In this document: positions 1 through 9,000 of the stretch, piece after piece
How positions within the stretch are numbered: the stretch's first letter is position 1
Layout of the letters: every line of letters starts with the position of its first letter
Origin: Ralstonia sp. UBA689
Lineage (GTDB): Bacteria; Pseudomonadota; Gammaproteobacteria; Burkholderiales; Burkholderiaceae
Length of the DNA: 64,000 bases
Direction of reading: 5' to 3'
Assembly: GCF_002298975.1 (NCBI RefSeq)
Contig: NZ_DBMV01000010.1
Coordinates: 144,830-208,829 of the forward strand
The notes under the pieces: model-generated
What the model was told of the DNA's origin: nothing
Database searches by the model: none
What the model saw: only the letters and a program-made list of their open reading frames with translations
Position numbers and translations under genes: made by a program

Positions 1-101
1 GAGAATATGCAACAGCGAGACGCAATCCCGATGCGCCCCTATGCAAACAACGAAAAACTGCTGAATGTAACCGGCGTGGCAGCCGATTGAAACAGGAAAG
101 A

Positions 102-180
<79 letters not shown>

Positions 181-207
181 GAAGAACGGTGCCCGAGCGG
201 GCAACCG

Positions 208-241
208 GCAAAAAAAAGAAACCCGGCGGGTTAGGCCGGGC
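208..241 (-). terminator. rpoD terminator
   Basis: On the minus strand GCCCGGC (loop CTAACCC) GCCGGGT is followed by a T-rich run of TTCTTTTTTTTG. This is a textbook intrinsic terminator about 65 nt past the rpoD stop codon, separating rpoD from the tRNA gene. Confidence 0.85.
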
Positions 242-304
242 CGCATGTGATTTTACCGGAAAGTGGGCTGTGAAACCCACCTTCCAGCATCACTTGGTGC
301 ACGA

Positions 305-2938
305 TCAGCTACCTTCCAGGAAGCTCTTCAGCTTGTCGGAGCGGCTCGGGTGGCGTAGCTTGCGCAGCGCCTTGGCTTCGATCTGGCGGATACGCTCGCG
401 AGTCACGTCGAACTGCTTGCCGACTTCTTCCAGCGTGTGGTCAGTGCTCATCTCGATGCCGAAGCGCATGCGCAGCACCTTAGCTTCGCGCGGCGTCAGC
501 GAGTCGAGCACGTCCTTCACCACGCCGCGCATGGAGCCATGCAGCGCCGCTTCGGCCGGGGCCAGCGTGTTCGTGTCCTCGATGAAGTCACCCAGATGGG
601 AGTCGTCGTCGTCACCGATCGGCGTTTCCATGGAGATCGGCTCCTTGGCGATCTTCATGATCTTGCGGATCTTGTCTTCCGGCATCTCCATCTTCTCGGC
701 CAGCGTTGCCGGATCCGGTTCGTTGCCGGTTTCCTGCAGGATCTGACGCGAGATGCGGTTCATCTTGTTGATCGTCTCGATCATGTGCACCGGAATACGG
801 ATGGTGCGTGCCTGGTCGGCAATCGAGCGTGTGATGGCCTGACGGATCCACCACGTGGCGTACGTCGAGAACTTGTAGCCGCGGCGGTATTCGAACTTGT
901 CCACCGCCTTCATCAGGCCGATGTTGCCTTCCTGGATCAGGTCGAGGAACTGCAGGCCGCGGTTCGTGTACTTCTTGGCAATCGAGATCACCAGACGCAG
1001 GTTGGCCTCGGTCATCTCTCGCTTGGCTTCGCGGGCGCGGCGCTCACCTTCGGACATCTTCCGGTTGACGTCCTTGAGCTCGGTCAGCGGCAACACCACG
1101 CGCGCCTGCAGGTCGATCAGCTTCTGCTGCAGTTCGTGCACAGCCGGCACATTGCGCTCGACAATGGCGCTGTACGGCCTGCCGTCAGCCACCACCGACT
1201 CGATCCATTTGAGGTTGGTTTCGTTGCCCGGGAAGCGGGAGACGAAATCACCACGCGGCATGCCGCACTTGTCGACCACGATGTTCAGGATGGCGCGCTC
1301 AAGTTTGCGCACTTCGTCCACTTGGCCACGCAGCGTGTCGCACAGACGTTCAACATTGCGTGCGGTGAAGCGGATGCACATCAGTTCAGCCTGGATGGCC
1401 TCCTGCGCCTTCACATACGGCTTGGACTTGTAGCCTTCCTTCTCGAACGCACGGCGCATCTTGTCGAACTGGTCGGCAATCACGCCAAACTTGACCAGGG
1501 CAGCCTGCTTGAGCTCTTCGAGTTGACGGGCCGAGGCCGCAGCGGCACCTGCGCCCTCATCGTCCTCGTCTTCTTCGTCGCCTTCCTCTTCGGCTTCCTC
1601 TTCCTCGAATTCCTCTTCTTCCTCGGCGGCGGCCTCGGCTTCGGCATTCGGGTCGATCAGGCCGTCGATGTACTCGTCGATCTTGGCTTCGTCTTTGGCG
1701 ACGCGCTCGCCCATGGCGAGGATCTCGGAGATGGTGACCGGGCAGGCCGAGATGGCCATGACCATGTCCTTCAGGCCGGCTTCGATGCGCTTGGCGATCT
1801 CGATCTCGCCTTCGCGCGTCAGCAGCTCGACTGTGCCCATTTCGCGCATGTACATGCGCACCGGGTCGGTCGTGCGGCCAAATTCGGAGTCAACCGTCGA
1901 CAGCGCGGCTTCGGCTTCTTCTTCAGCCTCTTCTTCCGTTGTCACGGAAGGCGCGTTGTCGTTCAGGAGCAGCGTTTCGGCGTCCGGGGCCTGCTCGTAC
2001 ACGGCAACGCCGATGTCGTTGAGCGTGGCGACCAACGTTTCCATCGACTCCACGTCGACCATGTCGTCGGGGAGGTGGTCGTTGATTTCAGCGTAGGTCA
2101 GGTAGCCGCGCGATTTGCCCAGCTTGATCAGCGCCTTGAGCTTCTGGCGGCGAGCCTCGAGCTCTTCTTCCGAACCGCCTTGCTGCGAGGCAGCGAATTC
2201 CTTCAGCAGAGCTTTTTCCTTGGCCTTGCGGTCACGGGCCTTCAACTTCTCGGATTTCGGTGCCGGAGCGGCGGGGGTGTCAAATTCTTCAGTCACGTCC
2301 GTGCTGCTGTCGTCGTCTGCCTGCGTCTCGGCCTTCGGCTTGCGGCCGCGCTTCTTGGGCTCGGCTGCCACCGATGCACGGGGCGCAGGAGGAGTTGGGG
2401 TGGGAGTGGTCTCTGCCTGGGCGGTGCGCTTGGCCTCTTCCGCGGCCGCCTTGGTCGGCTTGGCTGCGGTGCTGGTACGAGCGGTACCCGTCTTGGTTGC
2501 GCGTGCGCTGGCAGTGGCCTGCTTGCTCTCGACTTCGGTAACTTTCGATTTCGCCACGGTGGTTGTCTTGCCCTTGAGTGCGACGGAAGCGGCTTCTTTG
2601 CCGCCAGGTCTGGCGCTCGTGCTCATCGACGTCGAGACCTTGCCTGAGGTTGAAGATTGGATCGCGCCCTTTGTGCGCGCTGTCGGTTTGACAGTCTTGG
2701 CGGCGACGGTGATATCGGCGGTCTGGCGCGGCTGGGTTTTCCCCGTCTTTGCCGGCGCAGTGGCCTTAACTCCTGTCGATCCCGCCTGCCCCATATGGGT
2801 CCGACCATTCGCGACTTTCGCCGTTCCCGCTGTAGTCTTTCCTCCTCCGGAGCCGCGCGCCGATGAGGATCGCGTGGCAGAAACAGAAGCAGGACTGGCC
2901 TTGGAACCGGCCTTCGCGGAGGTCTTCACCTTCACCAT
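305..2938 (-). CDS. rpoD: RNA polymerase primary sigma factor RpoD (sigma-70)
   Basis: Housekeeping sigma factor that directs RNA polymerase core to -10/-35 promoters. The predicted protein is 877 aa. Region 1.1 begins near residue 265, a highly acidic spacer lies at about 433-461, regions 2-3 (YATWWIRQAITR core) at about 643-716, and region 4.2 helix-turn-helix (VTRERIRQIEAKALRKLRH) at about 844-864. The start at 2938 is chosen because GGGGGAG lies just upstream; an in-frame TTG at 2980 has no ribosome site. The first roughly 260 residues are Ala/Lys/Thr/Ser-rich low complexity with histone-H1-like composition, making the protein much longer than the 613-aa E. coli RpoD. It lies downstream of dnaG, as in the macromolecular synthesis operon. 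Confidence 0.97.
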   Translation of the reverse strand: MVKVKTSAKAGSKASPASVSATRSSSARGSGGGKTTAGTAKVANGRTHMGQAGSTGVKATAPAKTGKTQPRQTADITVAAKTVKPTARTKGAIQSSTSGKVSTSMSTSARPGGKEAASVALKGKTTTVAKSKVTEVESKQATASARATKTGTARTSTAAKPTKAAAEEAKRTAQAETTPTPTPPAPRASVAAEPKKRGRKPKAETQADDDSSTDVTEEFDTPAAPAPKSEKLKARDRKAKEKALLKEFAASQQGGSEEELEARRQKLKALIKLGKSRGYLTYAEINDHLPDDMVDVESMETLVATLNDIGVAVYEQAPDAETLLLNDNAPSVTTEEEAEEEAEAALSTVDSEFGRTTDPVRMYMREMGTVELLTREGEIEIAKRIEAGLKDMVMAISACPVTISEILAMGERVAKDEAKIDEYIDGLIDPNAEAEAAAEEEEEFEEEEAEEEGDEEDEDDEGAGAAAASARQLEELKQAALVKFGVIADQFDKMRRAFEKEGYKSKPYVKAQEAIQAELMCIRFTARNVERLCDTLRGQVDEVRKLERAILNIVVDKCGMPRGDFVSRFPGNETNLKWIESVVADGRPYSAIVERNVPAVHELQQKLIDLQARVVLPLTELKDVNRKMSEGERRAREAKREMTEANLRLVISIAKKYTNRGLQFLDLIQEGNIGLMKAVDKFEYRRGYKFSTYATWWIRQAITRSIADQARTIRIPVHMIETINKMNRISRQILQETGNEPDPATLAEKMEMPEDKIRKIMKIAKEPISMETPIGDDDDSHLGDFIEDTNTLAPAEAALHGSMRGVVKDVLDSLTPREAKVLRMRFGIEMSTDHTLEEVGKQFDVTRERIRQIEAKALRKLRHPSRSDKLKSFLEGS

Positions 2939-3105
2939 GGGCACGCTCACTCCCCCAAAAATGGGAAAAAGGTATTGCAATCCAAACCGGCTATTCTAGC
3001 ACGCCAGACCCAGCCGGTCTAAACGAAAATCGGGTTTTCGCCTGAAAAATCAAGGGGCTACCCACAATCGCCCGCCCCGTCTGGGCCTGTGTTGCGCCGT
3101 ATGCG

Positions 3106-4917
3106 CTACACGAGCTGCCTGCGGCGGCTGATCTCGCCCACCAGCCAGCGCATGCGCGCCTTGTCGTCGTCACTTGCATGGCCGCCTTCCATTTTGCGCT
3201 GCAGCATCTCCAGTTCGCGCTTGAGCGGCTCGGCGAGCATCTTCTGCACGGCCGTATCGAATTCCAGCAAGGCCGGCTCGAACTCGATGTCGTCTTCGAG
3301 CACTGCCACACGCAGCCCAGCAAAGGCTTCGGCGTGTGGAGTCTGCCCAAGGCGCTCGACGAAGGCGCCAAAGTGCATGTCGGGGCTTGTGGCATCACAT
3401 TCGGCCAGCAAGCCTGCCAATACCTCACCTTGGGGCAATGTGGGCGCTGTCAACTGCGCGCGTGCGTCGGTATCGAGCCGGGCGGCCAGCACCGGATAGC
3501 GCATCAGCAGGCGTAGCAGCTTCTGCTCCAGCGCGGTCGGTGCCGTGCGCGCCACACGCGGGCGTTTCTGCGTCATGCGACCGGCTTGGGCGGGGTTGCT
3601 GCGCAGGCCGCACAGGGCCTCGATATCGGCGGGTGTGGTGCCGGTCATCTCGGCTAGGCCGCGCACGATCTGCAGGCGCAGGCCGCCGGCGGGCATCGCC
3701 GTCAGCAGCGGCTTGGCCTCGTACTGGGCGCGGGCGCGGCCCTCGGGCTGGCGCAGGTCGAGGTCTTCGGTCACGGCCTGCAGCAGGAAGCGCGAAAGCG
3801 GCATCGCGTTGTGCACTTCGCGAGCGAACGCCTCGGTGCCCTCCTCGCGCACGAAGGAGTCCGGATCGTGCTCGGCCGGCAGGAACAGGAACTTGATGGT
3901 CTTGTTATCGGTGGCGTGCGGCAGGCAGGCTTCCAGCGCACGGCGCGCGGCGCGGCGGCCAGCGGAATCCCCATCGAACGAGAAGATGACGGTATCGACC
4001 TGCCGCAGCAGCTTCTGCACGTGGATAGGCGTGCAGGCAGTACCGAGCGTTGCCACGGCATTGGCGAACCCGAGCTGCGCCAGCGCGACGACGTCCATGT
4101 AGCCCTCGACCACGAGCACGTAGTCGAACTCGCGGATGGCGGTGCGCGCCTCGAACAGGCCGTAGAGTTCGGTGCCCTTGCTGAACAGCGGCGTTTCGGG
4201 GGAGTTGAGGTACTTCGGCTCGCCCTGCCCCAGCACCCGGCCACCAAAGCCGATCACCACGCCCTTGGTATTGCGGATAGGGAACATGATGCGATCGCGG
4301 AAGCGGTCGTAGCGGCGATGCGAGCCGTCGGCGCCGGTCTTCTCGCTTTCGATGACGAGACCAGCTTCGATAAGCGGCGCGGCGGTGGCGTCTTCGCGAT
4401 ACGGGCCAAACACGGCTTCGAGCGATTGCCAATCGTCGGGCGCATAGCCGAGACCGAAGTGCGCGGCGATCTCGCCCGTCAGACCACGGCCCTTGAGGTA
4501 CTGGATGGCGTTGGGGGCGCCGCGCAGTTGCTTGCGGTAGTGGTCGCTAGCGCGCGCCATGACATCGCCGAGCGCGACGGTCTTGGCTTGCTGCTCGGCG
4601 CGGGCGGCGGGCGGCAGACCGCCACGTTCTTCCGGCACCACCACGCCCACGGACTGCGCGAGATCCTTGATCGCCTCCACGTACGACAGCCCGGAGAATT
4701 CCATCAGGAAACCGATGGCCGAGCCGTGCGCGCCACAGCCGAAGCAGTGATAGAACTGCTTGGTGGGCGACACCGAGAACGACGGCGACTTCTCGTTATG
4801 GAACGGGCACAACCCCATGAAGTTGGCGCCGCCCTTCTTCAATTGCACGTAGCGGCCAACCACGTCGACGATGTCGACGCGGTTGAGCAGATCGTCAATG
4901 AACGGCTGCGGGATCAC
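3106..4917 (-). CDS. dnaG: DNA primase DnaG
   Basis: Synthesises RNA primers at the replication fork and is recruited by DnaB helicase. It has 603 aa. The N-terminal zinc ribbon shows CPFH and, about 20 residues later, CFGCG (roughly residues 37-62). The TOPRIM domain contains VVEGYMDVVAL with its catalytic glutamate, and FSFDGDSAGRRAARRA carries the metal-binding aspartates. The C-terminal third is the DnaB-binding region. It is the middle gene of yqeY-dnaG-rpoD on the minus strand, with 40 bp between yqeY and dnaG and 167 bp before rpoD. Confidence 0.97.
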   Translation of the reverse strand: MIPQPFIDDLLNRVDIVDVVGRYVQLKKGGANFMGLCPFHNEKSPSFSVSPTKQFYHCFGCGAHGSAIGFLMEFSGLSYVEAIKDLAQSVGVVVPEERGGLPPAARAEQQAKTVALGDVMARASDHYRKQLRGAPNAIQYLKGRGLTGEIAAHFGLGYAPDDWQSLEAVFGPYREDATAAPLIEAGLVIESEKTGADGSHRRYDRFRDRIMFPIRNTKGVVIGFGGRVLGQGEPKYLNSPETPLFSKGTELYGLFEARTAIREFDYVLVVEGYMDVVALAQLGFANAVATLGTACTPIHVQKLLRQVDTVIFSFDGDSAGRRAARRALEACLPHATDNKTIKFLFLPAEHDPDSFVREEGTEAFAREVHNAMPLSRFLLQAVTEDLDLRQPEGRARAQYEAKPLLTAMPAGGLRLQIVRGLAEMTGTTPADIEALCGLRSNPAQAGRMTQKRPRVARTAPTALEQKLLRLLMRYPVLAARLDTDARAQLTAPTLPQGEVLAGLLAECDATSPDMHFGAFVERLGQTPHAEAFAGLRVAVLEDDIEFEPALLEFDTAVQKMLAEPLKRELEMLQRKMEGGHASDDDKARMRWLVGEISRRRQLV

Positions 4918-4957
4918 GCGGAGTGCACCCCTGTGGTGATGCGAGTCGAACCGAAGA

Positions 4958-5416
4958 TCAGGCGCCGGCCAGCACGGCCTTCACGCGTGCCGAAACCTGC
5001 GTCATGTCGGCACGGCCGGCCAGGGCCGGCTTGAGGATGCCCATCACCTTGCCCATGTCCTGCGGGCCGGCGGCGCCCGCCTTAGCGACAGCGTCGCGCA
5101 CAGCGGCGTCGACTTCGGCTTCTGACAGTTGCGCCGGCATGTAGGCTTGCAGCACCGTCACCTCGGCGGCTTCCTTGGCGACCAGATCGTCGCGGCCGGC
5201 TTGCTGGAACGCGGTGATGGAATCCTTGCGCTGCTTGATCATCTTGTCGACCACGGCCAGCACGGCGGCGTCATCGAGCTCGATGCGCTCATCCACTTCT
5301 CGCTGCTTGATGGCGGCCTGCAGCAGGCGGATCGTGCCCAGACGCTCCATTTCCTTGGCGCGCATGGCAGCCTTCATGTCTTCCGTGATCTGTGCCTTGA
5401 GGGACATCTGCGACAT
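4958..5416 (-). CDS. yqeY: GatB/YqeY domain-containing protein
   Basis: A small (152 aa) protein of the YqeY family, related to the tail domain of the GatB amidotransferase subunit. The family may bind tRNA, but its role is not settled. It begins MSQMSLKAQITEDMKAAMRAK and ends in the Ala/Gly-rich YqeY helical bundle (MGKVMGILKPALAGRADM). The start at 5416 has GGAG six bases upstream; 5407 is an alternative. This family commonly sits between rpsU and dnaG in proteobacteria. Here rpsU is absent and a terminator hairpin sits immediately upstream. Confidence 0.92.
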   Translation of the reverse strand: MSQMSLKAQITEDMKAAMRAKEMERLGTIRLLQAAIKQREVDERIELDDAAVLAVVDKMIKQRKDSITAFQQAGRDDLVAKEAAEVTVLQAYMPAQLSEAEVDAAVRDAVAKAGAAGPQDMGKVMGILKPALAGRADMTQVSARVKAVLAGA

Positions 5417-5436
5417 TCCGAACTCCGATAAACGGC

Positions 5437-5470
5437 AAAACCCGCTCAGGCGGCTGGCCCAGCGGGTTGC
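5437..5470 (-). terminator. Intrinsic terminator or attenuator ahead of yqeY
   Basis: On the minus strand AACCCGCT and AGCGGGTT bracket an inner GGC/GCC stem and are followed by TTTTGCCGTTT. It lies 67 bp past the flavoprotein stop and only about 20 bp before the yqeY start. If the yqeY-dnaG-rpoD promoter lies upstream of it, it would act as an attenuator. Confidence 0.6.
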
Positions 5471-5537
5471 AAACTTGAAAAATTGGATCACTGATCGTAG
5501 CACAGAACCGAGGCAGTTCTTGGGGCGATCGGTGGGG

Positions 5538-6764
5538 TCACTGAGCGGAAGCGGCCTCCCCCGCCGCCACGGCCGACGCCCACGCCCACTGGAAGTTGTA
5601 GCCACCGAGCCAGCCGGTCACGTCGACCACCTCGCCGATGAAGTACAGGCCGGATGCGGCTTGCGCCTCCATAGTGGCCGATGAGAGCGCACGCGTATCG
5701 ACTCCACCACGCGTGACTTCGGCCTTGCGATAGCCCTCGCTGCCGGAAGGCGTCAACTCCCACCGATTGAGCGCGCCGCCAAGAGCGCGCAGCAGCTTGT
5801 CCGGCAGCTCGGCAATCGGCGCGTGCGCGTTGGCGCCATGCGTAGCGCACCACGCCTGCGCAACGCGCTCCGGCAAGCGCTGCGCCAACACGGTCCCGAC
5901 TTGCTTGCGCGAGCCGGACTTTTCTTCGCACAGCCACTGCGCGGCATCGGTGTCCGGCAGCAGATCGATGATGAGCGGCTGCCCCGAATTCCAGAAGCTG
6001 GAGATTTGCAGCACAGCCGGACCGGACAGACCTCGATGCGTCAGCAGCAGATCTTCGCGGAACGTTGTAGCGCCGCCCCTCTTGCCCTTGCCCGCACCGG
6101 ACGGCTGTGCAACCGTCACGTCCACCTCCATCGACACCCCGGAAAGCGCCGCAAACGGCGCCCAATGCTCGGCGCTGAAGGTGAGCGGCACCAGCGCCGG
6201 GTGCGTCTCGACAATCTTCATGCCGAACTGCCGCGCAACGCGATACCCGAAATCGGTCGCGCCGATCTTCGGGATCGACAACCCGCCGGTGGCGATAACC
6301 AGCTTATCGGCGACGATCTCGCCAGCGCTGGTGATGAGGCGGTAAGCATCGCCGGCCTTGCCGACCTCGGCGATCGAGCAGCCGGTGCGCCAGATCACAT
6401 TGCCCTTCTCGCACTCGGCTTCGAGCATGCGGATGATGTCTTCCGCGCTGTCGTCGCAGAAGAGTTGGCCCTTGTGCTTCTCGTGATAGGGAATGCGATA
6501 GCTGGAAACGAGGTTGATGAAGTCCTGCGCCGTGTACCGCGCCAGCGCAGAGCGGCAGAAGTGCGGGTTGTTCGACAGGTAGTTGGCCGGCCCTGCGTTG
6601 ATGTTGGTGAAATTGCAGCGCCCGCCGCCGGAGATGCGAATCTTCTCGGCCAGCTTGGTGGCGTGGTCGACCAGCACCACGCGTGCGCCGCGCTGCCCGG
6701 CCACGGCCGCGCACATCATCCCGGCCGCGCCCGCGCCGATCACCGCTACATCGCACCGCATCAT
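5538..6764 (-). CDS. NAD(P)/FAD-dependent oxidoreductase, HI0933/BaiN family
   Basis: A 408-aa flavoprotein. The N-terminal dinucleotide-binding motif is VAVIGAGAAGMMCAAVAGQRG, followed by the family signature KIRISGGGRCNFTNIN. The C-terminal segment has TRGGVDTRALSSATMEAQ and the second FAD contact GLYFIGEVVDVTGWLGGYN. Members (YhiN, BaiN) are cytosolic FAD enzymes; one is linked to bile-acid reduction, but the physiological substrate here is unknown. Two adjacent ATG codons (6764, 6761) could start it. It is divergent from tsaD with 96 bp between, so promoters for both lie there. Confidence 0.93.
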   Translation of the reverse strand: MMRCDVAVIGAGAAGMMCAAVAGQRGARVVLVDHATKLAEKIRISGGGRCNFTNINAGPANYLSNNPHFCRSALARYTAQDFINLVSSYRIPYHEKHKGQLFCDDSAEDIIRMLEAECEKGNVIWRTGCSIAEVGKAGDAYRLITSAGEIVADKLVIATGGLSIPKIGATDFGYRVARQFGMKIVETHPALVPLTFSAEHWAPFAALSGVSMEVDVTVAQPSGAGKGKRGGATTFREDLLLTHRGLSGPAVLQISSFWNSGQPLIIDLLPDTDAAQWLCEEKSGSRKQVGTVLAQRLPERVAQAWCATHGANAHAPIAELPDKLLRALGGALNRWELTPSGSEGYRKAEVTRGGVDTRALSSATMEAQAASGLYFIGEVVDVTGWLGGYNFQWAWASAVAAGEAASAQ

Positions 6765-6860
6765 GATGGCTGCGCCGCCCTATTCTTAAAGAAACCGCGC
6801 ATTTTAACTTGTGCTATCTTCGGCGGCCTTCCCATTGCTTTTCCTCGCACCCCGCCTGCC

Positions 6861-7904
6861 ATGCTGGTTCTAGGCATCGAATCCTCCTGTGATGAAACCG
6901 GCGTCGCCTTGTATGACACCGAAGCTGGCCTGCGCGCGCATGCGCTTTACTCGCAGATCGCCATGCACCGCGAATATGGGGGCGTGGTGCCGGAGCTGGC
7001 CTCGCGCGACCACATCCGTCGCGTGATTCCGCTGCTGGAAGACGTGCTGACCAAAGCCGGCGCCACGCGCGCGGACATTGACGCCATCGCCTATACAAAG
7101 GGCCCGGGGCTGGCCGGCGCGCTGCTGGTGGGCGCCTCGGTGGCGAATGCGCTGGCGTTTGCGCTGGGCAAGCCGCTGGTGGGCGTGCATCACCTGGAGG
7201 GGCATTTGCTCTCGCCGCTGCTGGAGGCGGAGCGACCAGAGTTTCCGTTCCTGGCGCTGCTGGTATCGGGCGGGCACACGCAACTCATGCGCGTCGATGC
7301 CGTCGGCCAATACACGCTACTTGGTGAAACACTCGACGACGCGGCCGGCGAGGCCTTCGACAAGACCGCCAAGCTGCTCGGCCTCAGCTATCCGGGCGGC
7401 CCGGCCGTTTCGCGTCTAGCGGAATTCGGCAACCCCGGCGTGTTTGACCTGCCCCGGCCGATGCTGCATTCGGGCAACTTCGATTTCTCGTTCGCCGGCC
7501 TGAAAACCGCTGTGCTCACACAGGTGCGCAAGCTCAATCTGACCGACAGCGAAACCTGCTACCAGCCGCGCGCTGATCTCGCGCGCGCGTTTGTCGACGC
7601 CATCGTCGAAGTGCTCGTCAAGAAGACTCTGCGCGCCGCACGCGAGCATGGCCTCAAGCGCATCGTCGTCGCCGGGGGTGTGGGCGCCAACCGCCAGTTG
7701 CGCGATAGCCTGAACGCCGAGGGCAAAAAGCGCGGCCTGCGCGTCTATTACCCCGACCTGCAGTTCTGCACCGACAACGGCGCGATGATCGCCTTTGCCG
7801 GCGCGATGCGGCTGCAGGCAGACCCCACCCAAGTGCAGGACGGCTACGGCTACGGCGTTACGCCACGCTGGGACCTCGAGGACATTCGTATCCAGCAAGC
7901 ATGA
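6861..7904 (+). CDS. tsaD: tRNA threonylcarbamoyladenosine transferase TsaD
   Basis: Catalyses the transfer of threonylcarbamoyl from TC-AMP to A37 of ANN-decoding tRNAs, with TsaB and TsaE. It has 347 aa, the usual size. Visible motifs are GIESSCDETGVAL at the N-terminus, the metal-binding HHLEGH near residue 112, LVSGGHTQL, DDAAGEAFDK, and a C-terminal VVAGGVGANRQLR followed by CTDNGAMIA. The start ATG at 6861 matches the conserved MLVLGIESSCDET start. The open frame extends far upstream, but that extension overlaps the divergent flavoprotein gene and is not coding. It ends in a bidirectional terminator shared with folE2. Confidence 0.97.
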   Translation: MLVLGIESSCDETGVALYDTEAGLRAHALYSQIAMHREYGGVVPELASRDHIRRVIPLLEDVLTKAGATRADIDAIAYTKGPGLAGALLVGASVANALAFALGKPLVGVHHLEGHLLSPLLEAERPEFPFLALLVSGGHTQLMRVDAVGQYTLLGETLDDAAGEAFDKTAKLLGLSYPGGPAVSRLAEFGNPGVFDLPRPMLHSGNFDFSFAGLKTAVLTQVRKLNLTDSETCYQPRADLARAFVDAIVEVLVKKTLRAAREHGLKRIVVAGGVGANRQLRDSLNAEGKKRGLRVYYPDLQFCTDNGAMIAFAGAMRLQADPTQVQDGYGYGVTPRWDLEDIRIQQA

Positions 7905-7934
7905 AAAAAGCCGCTCAGTTGAGCGGCTTTTTCT
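7904..7934. terminator. Bidirectional terminator between tsaD and folE2
   Basis: AAAAAAGCCGCTC (loop AGTT) GAGCGGCTTTTT gives a nine-pair stem flanked by A and T runs. It can terminate both converging genes; the A run begins inside the tsaD stop codon. Confidence 0.85.
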
Positions 7935-7950
7935 TTGGGCACGGCGTCGA

Positions 7951-8757
7951 TTACTTGTCGGTGCGCTTGTCGCGCTCGATCAGCGCATAGGCGCTGTGGT
8001 TGTGGATCGACTCAAAATTCTCGGCTTCCAGCGTGTAGGCGACGATGCGGTCGTCCTGGTTCAGGCGCATGGCGATGTCGCGCACCAGGTCTTCCACGAA
8101 CTTCGGGTTTTCGTATGCGCGCTCAGTGACGAACTTCTCGTCCGGGCGCTTGAGCAGGCCCCACAACTCGCACGACGCTTCTTCTTCGGCCATGCGAATG
8201 AGCGATTCAACCGGCGTATCGGCCGCCAACTCGGCGTCGATGGTGATGTGCGAGCGCTGGTTGTGCGCGCCGTACTGCGAAATCTTCTTCGAGCACGGGC
8301 ACAGGCTCGTCACAGGCACCAGCGCCTTGACGCGCACCTTGGTGTGGCCGTTACGCACTTCGCCGATCATCGTCACTTCATAGTCCATCAGCGACTGCAC
8401 GCCCGACACCGGCGCCGTCTTGCTGACGAAATACGGGAAGTGGACTTCGATGCGGCCGGCATTGGCTTCGAGCTTTTCCAGCATCTTTTCCAGCAGGAGC
8501 TGGAATTGCGCCAGGTTCAGCGGCTCGCGCTCTTCTTCGAGCAGCGCGACGAAGCGCGACATGTGCGTGCCCTTCTGGTCGGCGGGCAGGTGCACGTCCA
8601 GGTTGTACGTGCCGACGGTGTTCTGCACGCCCAATGGGGTCAGCAGCGACATCGGGTAACGCACGCCACGCACGCCAACACGCTGAATGGGAATCTGGCG
8701 GGTATCGTGGCTGGACTGCACATCCGGCATCGCGAAAGCCGGGTTCATATCGTTCAT
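7951..8757 (-). CDS. folE2: GTP cyclohydrolase FolE2 (type IB)
   Basis: Converts GTP to 7,8-dihydroneopterin triphosphate, the first step of folate and of queuosine-type pathways. This metal-dependent family differs from classical FolE. It has 268 aa. The family is recognised from VGVRGVRYPM near the N-terminus, GTHMSRFV, the metal-ligand segment VTSLCPCSK, and the NEKFVTERAYENPKFVEDLVRD-like C-terminal block. AGGA lies eight bases before the ATG at 8757. In many bacteria folE2 is induced under zinc limitation, but I see no clear Zur box upstream. Confidence 0.95.
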   Translation of the reverse strand: MNDMNPAFAMPDVQSSHDTRQIPIQRVGVRGVRYPMSLLTPLGVQNTVGTYNLDVHLPADQKGTHMSRFVALLEEEREPLNLAQFQLLLEKMLEKLEANAGRIEVHFPYFVSKTAPVSGVQSLMDYEVTMIGEVRNGHTKVRVKALVPVTSLCPCSKKISQYGAHNQRSHITIDAELAADTPVESLIRMAEEEASCELWGLLKRPDEKFVTERAYENPKFVEDLVRDIAMRLNQDDRIVAYTLEAENFESIHNHSAYALIERDKRTDK

Positions 8758-8839
8758 GATCGGTTTCCTTTACGGTCGCCCGGCCATCGCAGTCGGCCGG
8801 TACGCAACGAGTGTGAAACCGCGGAATCGGATTGAAGAC

Positions 8840-8858
8840 GATCACTCCTCAAGTGATC
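8840..8858. promoter_or_regulatory. Inverted repeat upstream of folE2
   Basis: GATCACT-CCTCA-AGTGATC is a perfect seven-base inverted repeat in the 243-bp region between folE2 and dxs. A second palindrome, GGGAAATTTCCC, lies at 8917-8928. Either could be an operator or a leader hairpin for folE2. No regulator is assigned. Confidence 0.35.
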
Positions 8859-9000
8859 CAATCGACCCATCCCGCGACTGCGCACACAATTCACAAATTG
8901 GACTGGCGGAGTGTAAGGGAAATTTCCCACCTCTGCAGTCAACTACTCAAACCCGCAAACGCAATACGGGTGATTGGGTCTGCCTATCAGCGCAGGTGAT

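Noticed and set aside
437..2647. A 736-codon open frame on the plus strand
   Set aside because: It lies wholly antisense to rpoD. Its His/Leu/Arg/Asp-rich composition is the usual shadow of GC-rich codon use, with no recognisable domain.
5823..6860. N-terminal extension of TsaD by 346 codons
   Set aside because: The extension overlaps the divergent flavoprotein gene, and TsaD families begin at the MLVLGIESSCDET start.
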